From the NCBI GenBank assembly GCA_022013615.1, contig JAKLQB010000122.1, positions 1 through 13,947 on the forward strand: a DNA stretch of 13,947 nucleotides. The letters run 5' to 3'. Shown piece by piece: positions 1 to 6,771 of the stretch (within the stretch, counting starts at the first letter, position 1; each line of letters opens with the position of its first letter). The notes beneath the pieces were generated by a model. That model searched no databases. It saw only the letters and a program-made list of their open reading frames with translations, and had not been told where the DNA came from. Source of the stretch: Desulfobacterales bacterium. GTDB lineage: Bacteria > Desulfobacterota > DSM-4660 > Desulfatiglandales > Desulfatiglandaceae. The translations under genes and the position numbers were made by a program.

Positions 1-96
1 CGCTTTGGAGTAAACTTTGGTCAAAACATTAGATCCGAGGTAAACAAGGCAATTGATCAATTTATCAATGCTCACGCAGCCGCAAACTCGAAATAG
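1..96 (+). CDS. C-terminal fragment of an unidentified protein (5' end outside the window)
   Basis: Frame 1 is open from the first base to a TAG at 94-96 and encodes 31 residues, beginning RFGVNFGQNIRSEVNK and ending HAAANSK. The product is not recognised from this tail, which looks like an ordinary polar, helix-forming C-terminus. It lies on the same strand as the threonine aldolase gene, only 21 bases upstream of that start, so the two are probably co-transcribed. The fragment is short, so the frame itself is only moderately supported. The tight spacing and the Shine-Dalgarno sequence of the next gene right after the stop favour it. Confidence 0.55.
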   Translation, partial: RFGVNFGQNIRSEVNKAIDQFINAHAAANSK

Positions 97-103
97 AACT
101 GTT

Positions 104-110
104 GAAAGGA
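104..110 (+). promoter_or_regulatory. Shine-Dalgarno for the threonine aldolase gene
   Basis: GAAAGGA lies 7 bases before the ATG at 118. It fixes that start and places the gene directly behind the stop of the upstream partial gene. Confidence 0.6.
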
Positions 111-117
111 AAATCCC

Positions 118-1179
118 ATGAACAACATACGCATCGATCTTTTCAGTGACACCATCACAAAACCTACTCAAAAGATGCGAGAATTCATGTGCGGCGCCGA
201 AGTCGGAGATGAGCAACAACGCGAAGACCCGACTGTGAATATGCTGGTTGATATGGTCTGCGAGCTCCTGGATAAGGAAGACGCCATTTTTGTCCCCTCG
301 GGCACTATGTGTAATCAGATTTCTTTTCGGGTCTATTGCCGGCCTGGCGACGAAATTATTATGGACCATACGGCACATACCCGGCACTACGAAGCAGGTG
401 GCCCGGCTGCCCTCAGTGGAGCTACAATGTACCCTATTGAGGGCAGGCGCGGCATTTTTACCGGGAGTCAAGTTGAGGCTGCCATTCGCCCAGTGGAAAA
501 TCATTTTCCCCGCTCACGAGTGGTCTTAATTGAACAGACGTCAAATATGGGCGGAGGTAGCATATGGCCGCTAGAAACGATTGAAGAAGTTTGCAGCCTT
601 GCCAATAAGCATGGGTTGGCCAGACACATGGACGGAGCGCGTCTTCTGAATGCCGTTGTTGCCACACGCATTTCTGCTGAAGCCTATGCTGCAAACTTTG
701 ACTCGCTCTGGATTGATTTCAGTAAAGGGTTGGGGGCGCCTGTCGGCGCTGTTTTGGCCGGTTCAAAGGATTTCATAAAAGAGGCATGGCGTTGGAAACA
801 ACAATTCGGTGGAGCCATGCGACAAGCGGGCATAATAGCGGCAGGAGCGGTTTATGCCCTCAAACACCATGTTGAACGCCTGGCCGAGGACCATGAGAAT
901 GCACAAATTCTGGCCCAGGGCCTGGCCGAGATTGACGGCATTACAGTTGAACCCGTGGAGACAAACCTGGTCTTTTTCGATGTTGCCGGGCTCGGTATCA
1001 CTGGGAGCGCTTTTAACGAATCATTGATACCACACGGGATCCGTTTCTCAATAATAGGTGAGTTCGTTGTACGTGGCGTCACACATTTAGACGTTTCGCG
1101 AGCCCAAATAGAAGAGGCCCTGGATTGTATTCGAGAAGTGGTTGAGAAAATCGCGGCACCGAACCCTGGTAAGGTGTGA
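118..1179 (+). CDS. Threonine aldolase family protein (beta-eliminating lyase, PLP-dependent)
   Basis: A 353-residue fold-type I PLP enzyme. The family cleaves L-threonine or L-allo-threonine to glycine and acetaldehyde in the cytoplasm. Visible family marks are DLFSDTITKP near residue 7, the SGTMCNQ phosphate-binding segment (61-67), AHTRHYEAGG with the ring-stacking histidine at H87, HMDGARLLNA (D172 contacting the pyridine nitrogen, R175), and FSKGLGAPVG with the Schiff-base lysine at K203. GGAMRQAG (231-238) and R319 (RGVTHLDVS) complete the site. Length is slightly above the roughly 330-350 usual for the family. A good Shine-Dalgarno 7 bases upstream supports the start. It is probably in an operon with the upstream partial gene and converges with the aminotransferase gene. 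Substrate stereospecificity cannot be read from the sequence. Other beta-eliminating lyases are a less likely alternative. Confidence 0.93.
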   Translation: MNNIRIDLFSDTITKPTQKMREFMCGAEVGDEQQREDPTVNMLVDMVCELLDKEDAIFVPSGTMCNQISFRVYCRPGDEIIMDHTAHTRHYEAGGPAALSGATMYPIEGRRGIFTGSQVEAAIRPVENHFPRSRVVLIEQTSNMGGGSIWPLETIEEVCSLANKHGLARHMDGARLLNAVVATRISAEAYAANFDSLWIDFSKGLGAPVGAVLAGSKDFIKEAWRWKQQFGGAMRQAGIIAAGAVYALKHHVERLAEDHENAQILAQGLAEIDGITVEPVETNLVFFDVAGLGITGSAFNESLIPHGIRFSIIGEFVVRGVTHLDVSRAQIEEALDCIREVVEKIAAPNPGKV

Positions 1180-1511
1180 TTAACGTCTTGGGATTTTTAG
1201 CCGCTTTCGCGGGATTTTGGCCGGCGTGGGTTTGCAACGTCACCATCTTTTTCCTTCACATCCGAAATGGTCTTTATTCTATGCCTAAACCCATTGGAAA
1301 ATTCTTTCATCCTCTCTACACACTTATTGGGATTTCGACCGTGTAGACGATATTCTTCGAAATTATCAAGCCAGCTTGACCCGGATCGCTCTTTTTTCCC
1401 TGCCCAGATTAAAAATAGCCTCTCTCGGTACCCTTTCAGCGTTAGGTTTCAGCCCTGAGCCTCTTAACTGAGCATTCCACATGCCAGGCCAACCTCTGCA
1501 CGAAAAGGCCC
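1180..1511. other. Gene-free gap between convergent genes
   Basis: This 332-base stretch separates the stops of the aldolase (plus) and the aminotransferase (minus). A small hairpin CCGC-TTTC-GCGG at 1201-1212 follows the aldolase stop, but the T-tract after it is poor, so it is at best a weak terminator. A short inverted repeat TCAAGC/GCTTGA sits at 1366-1379. Short open frames on both strands have no Shine-Dalgarno and unconvincing composition. Confidence 0.5.
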
Positions 1512-2732
1512 TCATAATTGACTTCTGATACAGCCTGACAGTCTCTTTACCGCCTCAACCAGTTGTTCTTTTGATGGGTATGAAAAATTGATTCTCATAT
1601 GATTTGTAGCTGGGTTATCAGCGTAGAATGCAGCGCCCGGAATAAAAGCGACTTTGAATTTTATTGCTTCATGGAACAGATTGAAGGTATCGATCTTCTC
1701 CGGCACGGACACCCACAAGAAAAGCCCACCCTCCGGTTTTGTCCAGGTGACCCCCACTTCACCCGGGAAATTAGTTTCCATGGTTTCCAGAAACGCTTCA
1801 AGTTTTTCCCGATAGTAGGACCTGCAGTTTTCAATATGAGCTTCCCAATCCATTTCCTTTAGAAACGCTGTGCACATGTCCTGATTATACTTTGGCGTGT
1901 TTAGAACATTTCCTTCCTTTATATTTGTCATCTTTTCAATCACGTCTTTAGGACCAATGTTAAACCCGATTCGCATTCCAGGGCAGAATAACTTTGAAAA
2001 AGTATACACCCCAATGACATTGCCGCCATCCCGTGCTTGATCGAGGCTGAAAATAGATGGAATTGTCGTCCCGTAATACCTTAAAGAGCGGTACGGACTG
2101 TCTTCTACGATCGGAATATCATATTGATAACTCAGATCTAAGAGCGCTTCCCTTTTCTTTAGACTCATTGTTATTCCGGTAGGATTTTGAAAATCCGGCA
2201 CCACATAAATGAATTTCGGGGTTCTGTTTTTTTCCCTTAGATCCTCAATCTTTTGACGAAAACCATCGACATCTGAACCATCTTCTCTAATATCGACACC
2301 GGAAAATTTCGGACGTTCCATTTGAAAAGCAACAATGGCACCCGCAAACGTGGGCCGATCAACCAAAACGACATCATCCGGATTGAGGAAAAGACGCCCC
2401 GTTAAATCCAGTCCCTGCTGGCCCGATGAAGTAATGACAATATTATCTTTTGAAATGTTGATGCCATCTCGTGCAAGGAACTCAGTAATCGCTTCAATCA
2501 GACTCGTTTCACCAGCGGTGGGGCTATATTGCATAATCCTTTCAATATCCTCGTTTAAGCGACTCTGTGAGGCGAGCCGCATTTCATTTTTTAAGAATAT
2601 TTCAGGAGATGGCAAACCGCCAGCCAGAGAGATGATTCCTGGATCATTGAGTAACGCGAAAAGTTTACCAATGGAATAACCGCCATAGTCCCTAATGTCA
2701 TCCGCGAACTGGGAATGCCAATCTCGCTTCAT
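1512..2732 (-). CDS. PLP-dependent class I/II aminotransferase (LysN / 2-aminoadipate transaminase-like)
   Basis: A 406-residue fold-type I aminotransferase that moves an amino group between an amino acid and a 2-oxo acid in the cytoplasm. The motifs resemble the MocR-related group that includes 2-aminoadipate transaminase, but the N-terminal winged-helix domain of true MocR regulators is absent. Visible are SLAGGLPSPEIF (35-46), YSPTAGE (69-75), TSSGQQGLDL (101-110, cofactor phosphate), PDFQNPTG with N183, EDSPYR with D211 and Y214, TFSKLFCPGMRIGF with the Schiff-base lysine K247 and R254, and HMRINFSYP with the carboxylate-binding arginine R380. The ATG is preceded by AAGGGAG at the right distance. 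A palindromic operator candidate lies about 28 bases upstream. The exact substrate is unknown; aromatic, branched-chain and aminoadipate substrates are all possible for this group. Confidence 0.92.
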   Translation of the reverse strand: MKRDWHSQFADDIRDYGGYSIGKLFALLNDPGIISLAGGLPSPEIFLKNEMRLASQSRLNEDIERIMQYSPTAGETSLIEAITEFLARDGINISKDNIVITSSGQQGLDLTGRLFLNPDDVVLVDRPTFAGAIVAFQMERPKFSGVDIREDGSDVDGFRQKIEDLREKNRTPKFIYVVPDFQNPTGITMSLKKREALLDLSYQYDIPIVEDSPYRSLRYYGTTIPSIFSLDQARDGGNVIGVYTFSKLFCPGMRIGFNIGPKDVIEKMTNIKEGNVLNTPKYNQDMCTAFLKEMDWEAHIENCRSYYREKLEAFLETMETNFPGEVGVTWTKPEGGLFLWVSVPEKIDTFNLFHEAIKFKVAFIPGAAFYADNPATNHMRINFSYPSKEQLVEAVKRLSGCIRSQL

Positions 2733-2760
2733 AAGCTGCTCCCTTAAGATAATTGATATA

Positions 2761-2786
2761 TAACTTAAACTATCATATTTAAGTTA
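2761..2786 (-). promoter_or_regulatory. Inverted-repeat operator candidate upstream of the aminotransferase gene
   Basis: TAACTTAA (2761-2768) and its exact reverse complement TTAAGTTA (2779-2786) are separated by 10 bases, a dyad typical of a dimeric regulator site. It lies 28 bases before the ATG on the minus strand. The spacer contains TATGAT (2772-2777, minus), and a TTGACT (2805-2810, minus) lies further upstream, 18 bases from TAACTT. The site therefore probably overlaps the core promoter, which would suit repression. The regulator is not identified, and AT-rich sequence makes chance dyads less rare. Confidence 0.4.
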
Positions 2787-2810
2787 AAATAATGTGTTCT
2801 TAGAAGTCAA

Positions 2811-3280
2811 GGAGAAACGGTTTTCAGGTGCAATAATCATTCAAAAAAAACCCAAACATGTGAGCGATAAAATAGAGTACCCTGTTATGGTAGGTAGTGA
2901 GCCTAACCGGAAGTTGGCTTTTCATTCTTTTCCGAAGGATATAACTGGAAAGAAATAAAGGGTTTCTGCTTCAAGATTACATATAGTATTTTAGAATTCG
3001 GTTGGAATAACAACATGTTAACATAATAGCAGAAGTCTATCCCCTGGCGAAATTCCAGAATACTTATCGTTATGTTAGCAGATTGGTTATGATGGGATTT
3101 GTTCATGTTTACAACATTAATACTGAAATGATTTTGATTGAACGGAGATTGGCAATATAACTAATGGATCGGTAACGTTCAAAAGTGTTCGCATGGGCTT
3201 AAGGATTGATTAAATTACGATTTCTTTCTATGGTTAGAGTTTCCCAACCAAAGCCAAGATCATGAGGTGGGCTTTCCTTT
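2811..3280. other. Gene-free AT-rich interval
   Basis: No convincing gene is seen between the aminotransferase promoter region and the small membrane protein gene. One 67-codon minus frame (2903-3106) has no Shine-Dalgarno. An 8-bp dyad TAACATAA (3019-3026) / TTATGTTA (3070-3077) is present. AAAGCC (3250-3255) pairs with GGCTTT (3270-3275) and is followed on the plus strand by CCTTTTT, a weak terminator-like structure with no obvious plus-strand gene to end. Confidence 0.4.
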
Positions 3281-3625
3281 TTAAAAATATGCCTTGGTCT
3301 CCCGCTTGGTCACATCCAATGTAAATTCAAGCTTTTTCAAAATGAAACCGAAAAAACTGATCTCATCCTGGTAAGTCAAACTAATTGAAACTGTGTTATT
3401 CTCATCTTTCTCAATATGAAATTCTTGCGGATCGAAATCATATCCCCTTTCTTTTACTTTTTCGCTTAAAAATTTCCTGGTATCCTCAATACTGTGTTTT
3501 GTTCCATACAGGACAGCTGTTTTCAAATCAGATTTTATCCCGTGTTGGTTCCAATAGGGCCATATTGCGCACACAATGAGCCAGATAAGACCAATTGATA
3601 CAATATAAAAGATTGCCTTACTCAT
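3281..3625 (-). CDS. Small single-pass membrane protein of unknown function (DUF4845-like)
   Basis: A 114-residue protein with one N-terminal hydrophobic segment (about residues 4-25, IFYIVSIGLIWLIVCAIW). It is followed by a polar domain starting HGIKSDLKTAVLYGTKHS, then alternating strands (TVSISLTYQDEISF, KLEFTLDV) that suggest a small periplasmic or external alpha/beta domain. The anchor plus short domain resembles DUF4845-type pilus- or envelope-associated proteins, but this rests on general appearance and the function is unknown. A perfect TATAAT lies 24 bases upstream of the ATG, giving a leader of only about 16 bases with no Shine-Dalgarno. It stands alone, with gaps of more than 300 bases on both sides. 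Confidence 0.7.
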   Translation of the reverse strand: MSKAIFYIVSIGLIWLIVCAIWPYWNQHGIKSDLKTAVLYGTKHSIEDTRKFLSEKVKERGYDFDPQEFHIEKDENNTVSISLTYQDEISFFGFILKKLEFTLDVTKRETKAYF

Positions 3626-3648
3626 AGCGGAAGACCGAGTGTGATATC

Positions 3649-3654
3649 ATTATA
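3649..3654 (-). promoter_or_regulatory. -10 element of the small membrane protein gene
   Basis: A consensus TATAAT on the minus strand lies 24 bases upstream of the ATG at 3625. No good -35 hexamer is visible at 16-18 bases, so a regulator or a weak -35 may be involved. It implies a very short leader. Confidence 0.4.
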
Positions 3655-3964
3655 AAAGAATTTTTACATGCTACTTATCTTATCTCTTGATGCCGATTGA
3701 TCCCGTTTGATGACGATTACACTTTGTAACATGAAAAGCTCGTTGATTCAAGGTTAACCCAAATCAATCTTCACTTTTTGGCGGATCAAGACTTTCAAGG
3801 TTTGCTTGCCATACTCAATCATTTCGAAATACTAAAATTTTGTCAAGAATACAAATCAAAGTCTTTTTTCTATCACCATTGAACTCCAAAAGAAATACGG
3901 GTAAAGAAGTATCAATTCAGGGATGCTTTTCGGGGAACGGACATATATCTTTGTTTCTACTTTT
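3655..3964. other. Gene-free AT-rich interval
   Basis: No ORF with a Shine-Dalgarno and no RNA gene was recognised between the small membrane protein gene and the oxidoreductase stop. No clear terminator for the oxidoreductase gene is visible either. Confidence 0.4.
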
Positions 3965-4534
3965 TTAGGTGGATAGAATATCCCGGCGCATTTCATCTAC
4001 TATTTCCTTGGCTTCATGACCCATTGCATCGGGTGTTGTGCATGAAGGGACTATGTATTTGCCGACTACCTTCAATTTGCCGTAATCATTGAGCCTGTCA
4101 AATAGTACTTGGATAATGTCAGCGTTATTTTCGACCGGCCCAGCACAAGTCACCAGAAGCGCTGTAAGTTTGCCTTCAGCAAATGATTTGTAATCCGGGG
4201 TACCGTAACCTTTCACCAAACAAAAATGCCGATCAATAAGCGCTTTCATCTGTGAAGAAAACCCCCAGCAGTAAAGAGGTGAAGCATACACCACTGCGTC
4301 GGCCGACATCATGCGCTCGAATATTCCCATCACAGCGTCCTTCTGCACACAGCCAGGTTTATCAGTTATCTCTTCGCACTTGCCACATCCCAAGCATCCT
4401 TTTATTTCAAAATCGACAACATTGACTCTGTCGATATTATGTCCCTGGGCTTTCAGTTCTTCTTCAAACCAAGCCAGTGCTGTCGCTGTATTTCCCCTTT
4501 TCCTCGGACTTCCCAGGAGTGTAATCACTTTCAT
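3965..4534 (-). CDS. NADPH-dependent FMN reductase / iron-sulfur flavoprotein family
   Basis: A 189-residue flavodoxin-fold protein. The N-terminus MKVITLLGSPRKRGNT (residues 1-16) is the FMN phosphate loop of the NADPH-dependent FMN reductase family. A cysteine cluster C47-x2-C50-x2-C53-x8-C62 follows, similar to the compact cluster of Isf-type flavoproteins that bind a 4Fe-4S centre. YASPLYCWGFSSQMKALIDR (83-102) is the conserved flavin-side segment. Such proteins are cytoplasmic electron-transfer or quinone/oxygen-detoxifying enzymes common in anaerobes; the partner is not known. The start has GGGAG 9 bases upstream, and a sigma70-like promoter lies about 50 bases upstream, so it is probably a single-gene unit. 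The family call is firm. Whether a cluster is really assembled is inferred from the cysteine spacing. Confidence 0.9.
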   Translation of the reverse strand: MKVITLLGSPRKRGNTATALAWFEEELKAQGHNIDRVNVVDFEIKGCLGCGKCEEITDKPGCVQKDAVMGIFERMMSADAVVYASPLYCWGFSSQMKALIDRHFCLVKGYGTPDYKSFAEGKLTALLVTCAGPVENNADIIQVLFDRLNDYGKLKVVGKYIVPSCTTPDAMGHEAKEIVDEMRRDILST

Positions 4535-4586
4535 CGGTTTTATCTCCCATTAGTGATAGAATTAATAATAGCCACTTTGGTTGGAG

Positions 4587-4614
4587 AATATAGGGGATTG
4601 ATCATATGTGTCAA
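4587..4614 (-). promoter_or_regulatory. Candidate sigma70-type promoter of the FMN reductase gene
   Basis: On the minus strand, TTGACA (4609-4614) is followed after 16 bases by TATATT (4587-4592). The inferred start near 4580 gives a leader of about 45 bases. Confidence 0.5.
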
Positions 4615-4778
4615 GAGAACGGTTTTTGGAAAAGGACATCAACGCAAGATATCGTCCATTCTGAAGGAATAACAAATGCTTGAAGTGCAAAACTGGAGGT
4701 TTTAGGACATTGGTTTTGCTGCTTGTCTTCAAAAGTCATAAGTCAGATTTCTTGCCACAAGATTAACCCTGTAAGAAA

Positions 4779-4982
4779 TTAAGTCTCCCACCAGCAGCTA
4801 CACCACTCGTTAACCCTAAACCAGTCTGCTCTCCGCTCATGCGTTGACCTTCGCTCTTCCCAATTCCTCCTCTCGGCCGCTCCGTTCACGAAGTAACGAA
4901 AGTTATCCTCTCTGCTGTACAATTCTCTACGTCTGTCTGTGCCAAAGCGACGATCGACATCAGAGCGATTCTCATCTGTCAT
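4779..4982 (-). CDS. Small Arg-rich hexad-repeat protein, copy B
   Basis: A 67-residue basic protein of unknown function. It carries five copies of a hexapeptide [D/E]RRxxx: DRRFGT (10-15), DRRREL (16-21), then ERRNWE (37-42), ERRSTH (43-48) and ERRADW (49-54). A short aromatic tail with W54, W60 and W64-W65 follows. It is a paralog of the gene just upstream (5010-5222), with the same order of elements and the same W-x-R-V-x-x-W-x-S segment after the last hexad. The start is marked by AAGGAGG seven bases before the ATG, matching its neighbour's. No signal peptide or membrane segment is seen. The function is unknown; nucleic-acid, phosphate or acidic-partner binding by the Arg pairs is only a guess. 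Similar DRR/ERR small proteins occur, to my recollection, in sulfate-reducing relatives. Confidence 0.75.
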   Translation of the reverse strand: MTDENRSDVDRRFGTDRRRELYSREDNFRYFVNGAAERRNWEERRSTHERRADWFRVNEWCSCWWET

Positions 4983-4989
4983 GTCCCGC

Positions 4990-4996
4990 CCTCCTT
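4990..4996 (-). promoter_or_regulatory. Shine-Dalgarno of copy B
   Basis: AAGGAGG on the minus strand sits seven bases before the ATG, in the context AAGGAGG-N2-GGGAC-ATG. This is almost the same as the ribosome-binding region of copy A. Confidence 0.7.
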
Positions 4997-5009
4997 ATTT
5001 CGTTCCTAT

Positions 5010-5222
5010 CTACTTTAAATATTTCCCGATCTTCAAGCCCTGCAAGTACACACTGGACCATTTGCTGACCCTCACCCAACCAGCCCTGCGTTCGCCCTGC
5101 GACCGGCGCTTTTGGTCGCGCCGCCTCTCGACCCCTCGGTAGGTTAGACGGGAAAGATGGTACGGTCTGCGTCTATCTTTTAGCGAACGCCTGTCAATAC
5201 GGTAGAGATTCCGGGCTAACAT
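5010..5222 (-). CDS. Small Arg-rich hexad-repeat protein, copy A
   Basis: A 70-residue basic protein starting MLARNLYRID. The longer frame from 5243 is rejected because AAGGAGG lies inside it, seven bases before the ATG at 5222. With this start, the two DRR units fall at residues 10 and 16, exactly as in copy B. The hexads are DRRSLK (10-15), DRRRPY (16-21), ERRRDQ (32-37), KRRSQG (38-43) and ERRAGW (44-49), followed by VRVSKWSS and a short basic tail ending GKYLK. It is first in the tandem pair, with only 27 bases to the next start, so the two are almost certainly co-transcribed. Function unknown. The protein is strongly cationic and has no transmembrane segment. The spacing of the Arg pairs appears conserved while the residues between them vary. 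Confidence 0.75.
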   Translation of the reverse strand: MLARNLYRIDRRSLKDRRRPYHLSRLTYRGVERRRDQKRRSQGERRAGWVRVSKWSSVYLQGLKIGKYLK

Positions 5223-5229
5223 TTCCCTG

Positions 5230-5236
5230 CCTCCTT
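5230..5236 (-). promoter_or_regulatory. Shine-Dalgarno deciding the start of copy A
   Basis: AAGGAGG (minus strand), followed by CAGGGAA and then ATG at 5222. It lies within the longer reading frame and so argues for the internal start. Confidence 0.7.
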
Positions 5237-5310
5237 GTGTCATAAGTTAGGGACTTCGCCCCAATTGGAATGTTGAAATGCTGAAATAATGGGAATTACT
5301 ACATATTGAA

Positions 5311-5344
5311 TATCTCCTGACACACAATACTCTGTCAGGAGATA
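5311..5344 (-). repeat. Perfect 12-bp stem-loop in the leader of the Arg-rich gene pair
   Basis: TATCTCCTGACA (5311-5322) and its exact reverse complement TGTCAGGAGATA (5333-5344) enclose a 10-base loop. No T-tract follows on either strand, so it is not a standard terminator. It lies about 90 bases upstream of copy A and could be an RNA element or a protein-binding dyad. Confidence 0.6.
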
Positions 5345-5373
5345 GGCTTGCACATTTTGAGGGGTTTCTCCAT
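5335..5373 (-). other. Possible 12-codon leader ORF upstream of the Arg-rich genes
   Basis: On the minus strand an ATG at 5373 opens MEKPLKMCKPIS and stops at a TGA inside the first arm of the perfect stem-loop. GGAAGG lies about six bases before the ATG. The overlap of a translatable mini-ORF with a stable hairpin resembles a leader-peptide arrangement, but there is no amino-acid run typical of attenuation. It could be chance. Confidence 0.25.
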
Positions 5374-5424
5374 GCTGAACCTTCCGGATGGAGGTTAACG
5401 GATTAAAGAGAAGCGCACAGTGAT

Positions 5425-5457
5425 ATATAAATTTTAATAAAAGAACTTAATTTATAT
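5425..5457. repeat. AT-only inverted repeat
   Basis: ATATAAATT (5425-5433) is repeated in reverse complement as AATTTATAT (5449-5457). The block around it (5420-5500) is extremely AT-rich, and such dyads are expected there fairly often. Confidence 0.25.
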
Positions 5458-5478
5458 TTAACTTAATATAACACGTTT

Positions 5479-5508
5479 ATTTTAAAACAAATCATATTTG
5501 AAAATCAA
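5479..5508 (-). promoter_or_regulatory. Candidate promoter for the Arg-rich gene pair
   Basis: On the minus strand TTGATT (5503-5508) is followed after 18 bases by TAAAAT (5479-5484). It would give a leader of about 250 bases that includes the stem-loop. Confidence is low because the region is AT-rich. Confidence 0.25.
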
Positions 5509-5546
5509 GAAAAATCTACTGCACTCCTCAGATTTAAGCAGGGATA

Positions 5547-6425
5547 TTATCCAAGCTCGCTGAAATAGGTTCCAATTATTTCTCTTGTGCATTTGGTCGG
5601 TTGGTTTGATCGGTATAGACTGCTATCATGAGAGAATCCCTCGACTACCACGTTGATTCCCTTGATCCCCCTGACTGTTTTATCAATATCCATCATGTTC
5701 GTGATTAGTTTTCGCTCTTGAACTGATCTATCGTCAGTTTCCAAGGTGACTATGCCATTTTCACAGGATACCCCAACATTTGGGTTCAAGTCCATTAAGG
5801 CAGCTTTCACTTCAGCAGTCAGAGCTAAATCACTCATCACCTTTTTAGATTCAAGGGTCGTTTGATATTGTTTAAATCCAATAACATGGCATATTGTATC
5901 AACCGAATCCGCTACTGTGATTTCTCCGATATTGAGAACCAGATCATATAGGCTTGGATCCGAAGGGTCGATTCCGTAAAGCCTTCGACTCCATTTTCTT
6001 CTTTGATCGTCAACCTTTTTTATGAAACGTTCAGCATCCCTTTTTGAGATTTTGTCGCGTCCCATCACGTATCCTATACGATCTTCCAGTTCGGCGGTGA
6101 TCCGAACCTTGAGCGTGCAGGGTATGTCTTTCACGAAACAGTGAAATGCAAAGCCATGATAGACTAAATTGTCTTTTTTTAAATTGTTTAAGAGGGCAGC
6201 CTGAATGTAAGCAATGTATCTCTCTCTTCCGTGGGTAAACCGATTTAAAATTGAGGGCCCATCCTCAAATGCATGAATCAATTTTATCTCGGGGATGTTA
6301 AATTCTTTAGAATTCTTGAGAAGGTTCTCACGAGAGATGCAAGCGTATCCTAACTTTTGAGCTACTTTCTGGGCAATCTCTTTGCCCCTGAAATATGAGC
6401 CTCTTGAGATCGTAATAATAGCCAT
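5547..6425 (-). CDS. Cytidylate-kinase-like protein with C-terminal BON domain
   Basis: 292 residues when started at the ATG at 6425; AAAGGAGG six bases upstream marks this start rather than the longer frame from 6491. Residues 1-183 resemble the cytidylate kinase-like family (Cytidylate_kin2). MAIITISRGSYFRGKEIAQK is the P-loop region, LVYHGFAFHCFV (about 87-98) the central strand, and RITAELEDRIGYVMGRDKIS with QRRKWSRRLYG an Arg-rich lid. YDLVLNIGEITVADSVDTIC (160-179) matches the family's C-terminal helix. Residues about 198-263 form a BON-like domain (TAEVKAAL, NGIVTLE, VRGIKGINVVVEG). BON domains usually act at membranes or in the periplasm, so pairing one with a cytoplasmic kinase fold is notable. 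The classical GxGG of the P-loop is altered to SYFRGK, so activity is uncertain and a regulatory nucleotide-binding role is possible. It is downstream of, and probably co-transcribed with, the small ORF at 6541. Confidence 0.83.
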   Translation of the reverse strand: MAIITISRGSYFRGKEIAQKVAQKLGYACISRENLLKNSKEFNIPEIKLIHAFEDGPSILNRFTHGRERYIAYIQAALLNNLKKDNLVYHGFAFHCFVKDIPCTLKVRITAELEDRIGYVMGRDKISKRDAERFIKKVDDQRRKWSRRLYGIDPSDPSLYDLVLNIGEITVADSVDTICHVIGFKQYQTTLESKKVMSDLALTAEVKAALMDLNPNVGVSCENGIVTLETDDRSVQERKLITNMMDIDKTVRGIKGINVVVEGFSHDSSLYRSNQPTKCTREIIGTYFSELG

Positions 6426-6431
6426 CATCGG

Positions 6432-6439
6432 CCTCCTTT
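6432..6439 (-). promoter_or_regulatory. Shine-Dalgarno deciding the kinase/BON start
   Basis: AAAGGAGG on the minus strand lies six bases before the ATG at 6425 and only three before a second ATG at 6428. It lies inside the longer frame that begins at 6491, so the internal ATG is preferred. Confidence 0.65.
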
Positions 6440-6540
6440 GCACCATGTAAGTGCATCTGGACATGCGCTTGTGCCCAACTATTTGTCTCAAGGCGTGATA
6501 GGAGCAGTTTGGTTTCTCTCAAACGACGGGGGACTTTAAC

Positions 6541-6762
6541 TCAGTGGAGATTGCGGTTTTTTGGGTTGGCGCCTCCCAGTGTCTGCCTTTCGAGTGATTT
6601 ATATTTATCGAGATCTAAAAATATAGAAGCCTTCAAAGGGACATAACTACCCCTTGGAGGCTGCGTATCGGCAATTTCTGGAAACCTTTTCGCATCAACC
6701 GTACAGAATTTCGGAGTTTGTAAAATTTGAGAATTTGAATCATTTTCTGTCTCTATATTCAT
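6541..6762 (-). CDS. Hypothetical small protein upstream of the kinase/BON gene
   Basis: A 73-codon frame starting MNIETENDSNSQ and ending TLGGANPKNRNLH. The product is not recognised. The middle part (RGSYVPLKASIFLDLDKYKSL) reads like real protein, and there is no signal peptide or membrane segment. In favour: a good promoter at 6832-6860 points into it, and it is followed 115 bases later by the kinase/BON gene on the same strand. Against: it has no clear Shine-Dalgarno, and a strong GC hairpin lies immediately upstream of the ATG. It may instead be part of an untranslated leader. Confidence 0.35.
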   Translation of the reverse strand: MNIETENDSNSQILQTPKFCTVDAKRFPEIADTQPPRGSYVPLKASIFLDLDKYKSLERQTLGGANPKNRNLH

Positions 6763-6771
6763 TAATCCGGA

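Noticed and set aside
1267..1458. 63-codon plus-strand frame, and a 38-codon minus frame nearby
   Set aside because: Neither has a ribosome site and both lie in the gap between convergent stops.
2903..3106. 67-codon minus-strand frame in the gap after the aminotransferase gene
   Set aside because: No Shine-Dalgarno, AT-driven composition and no recognisable feature.
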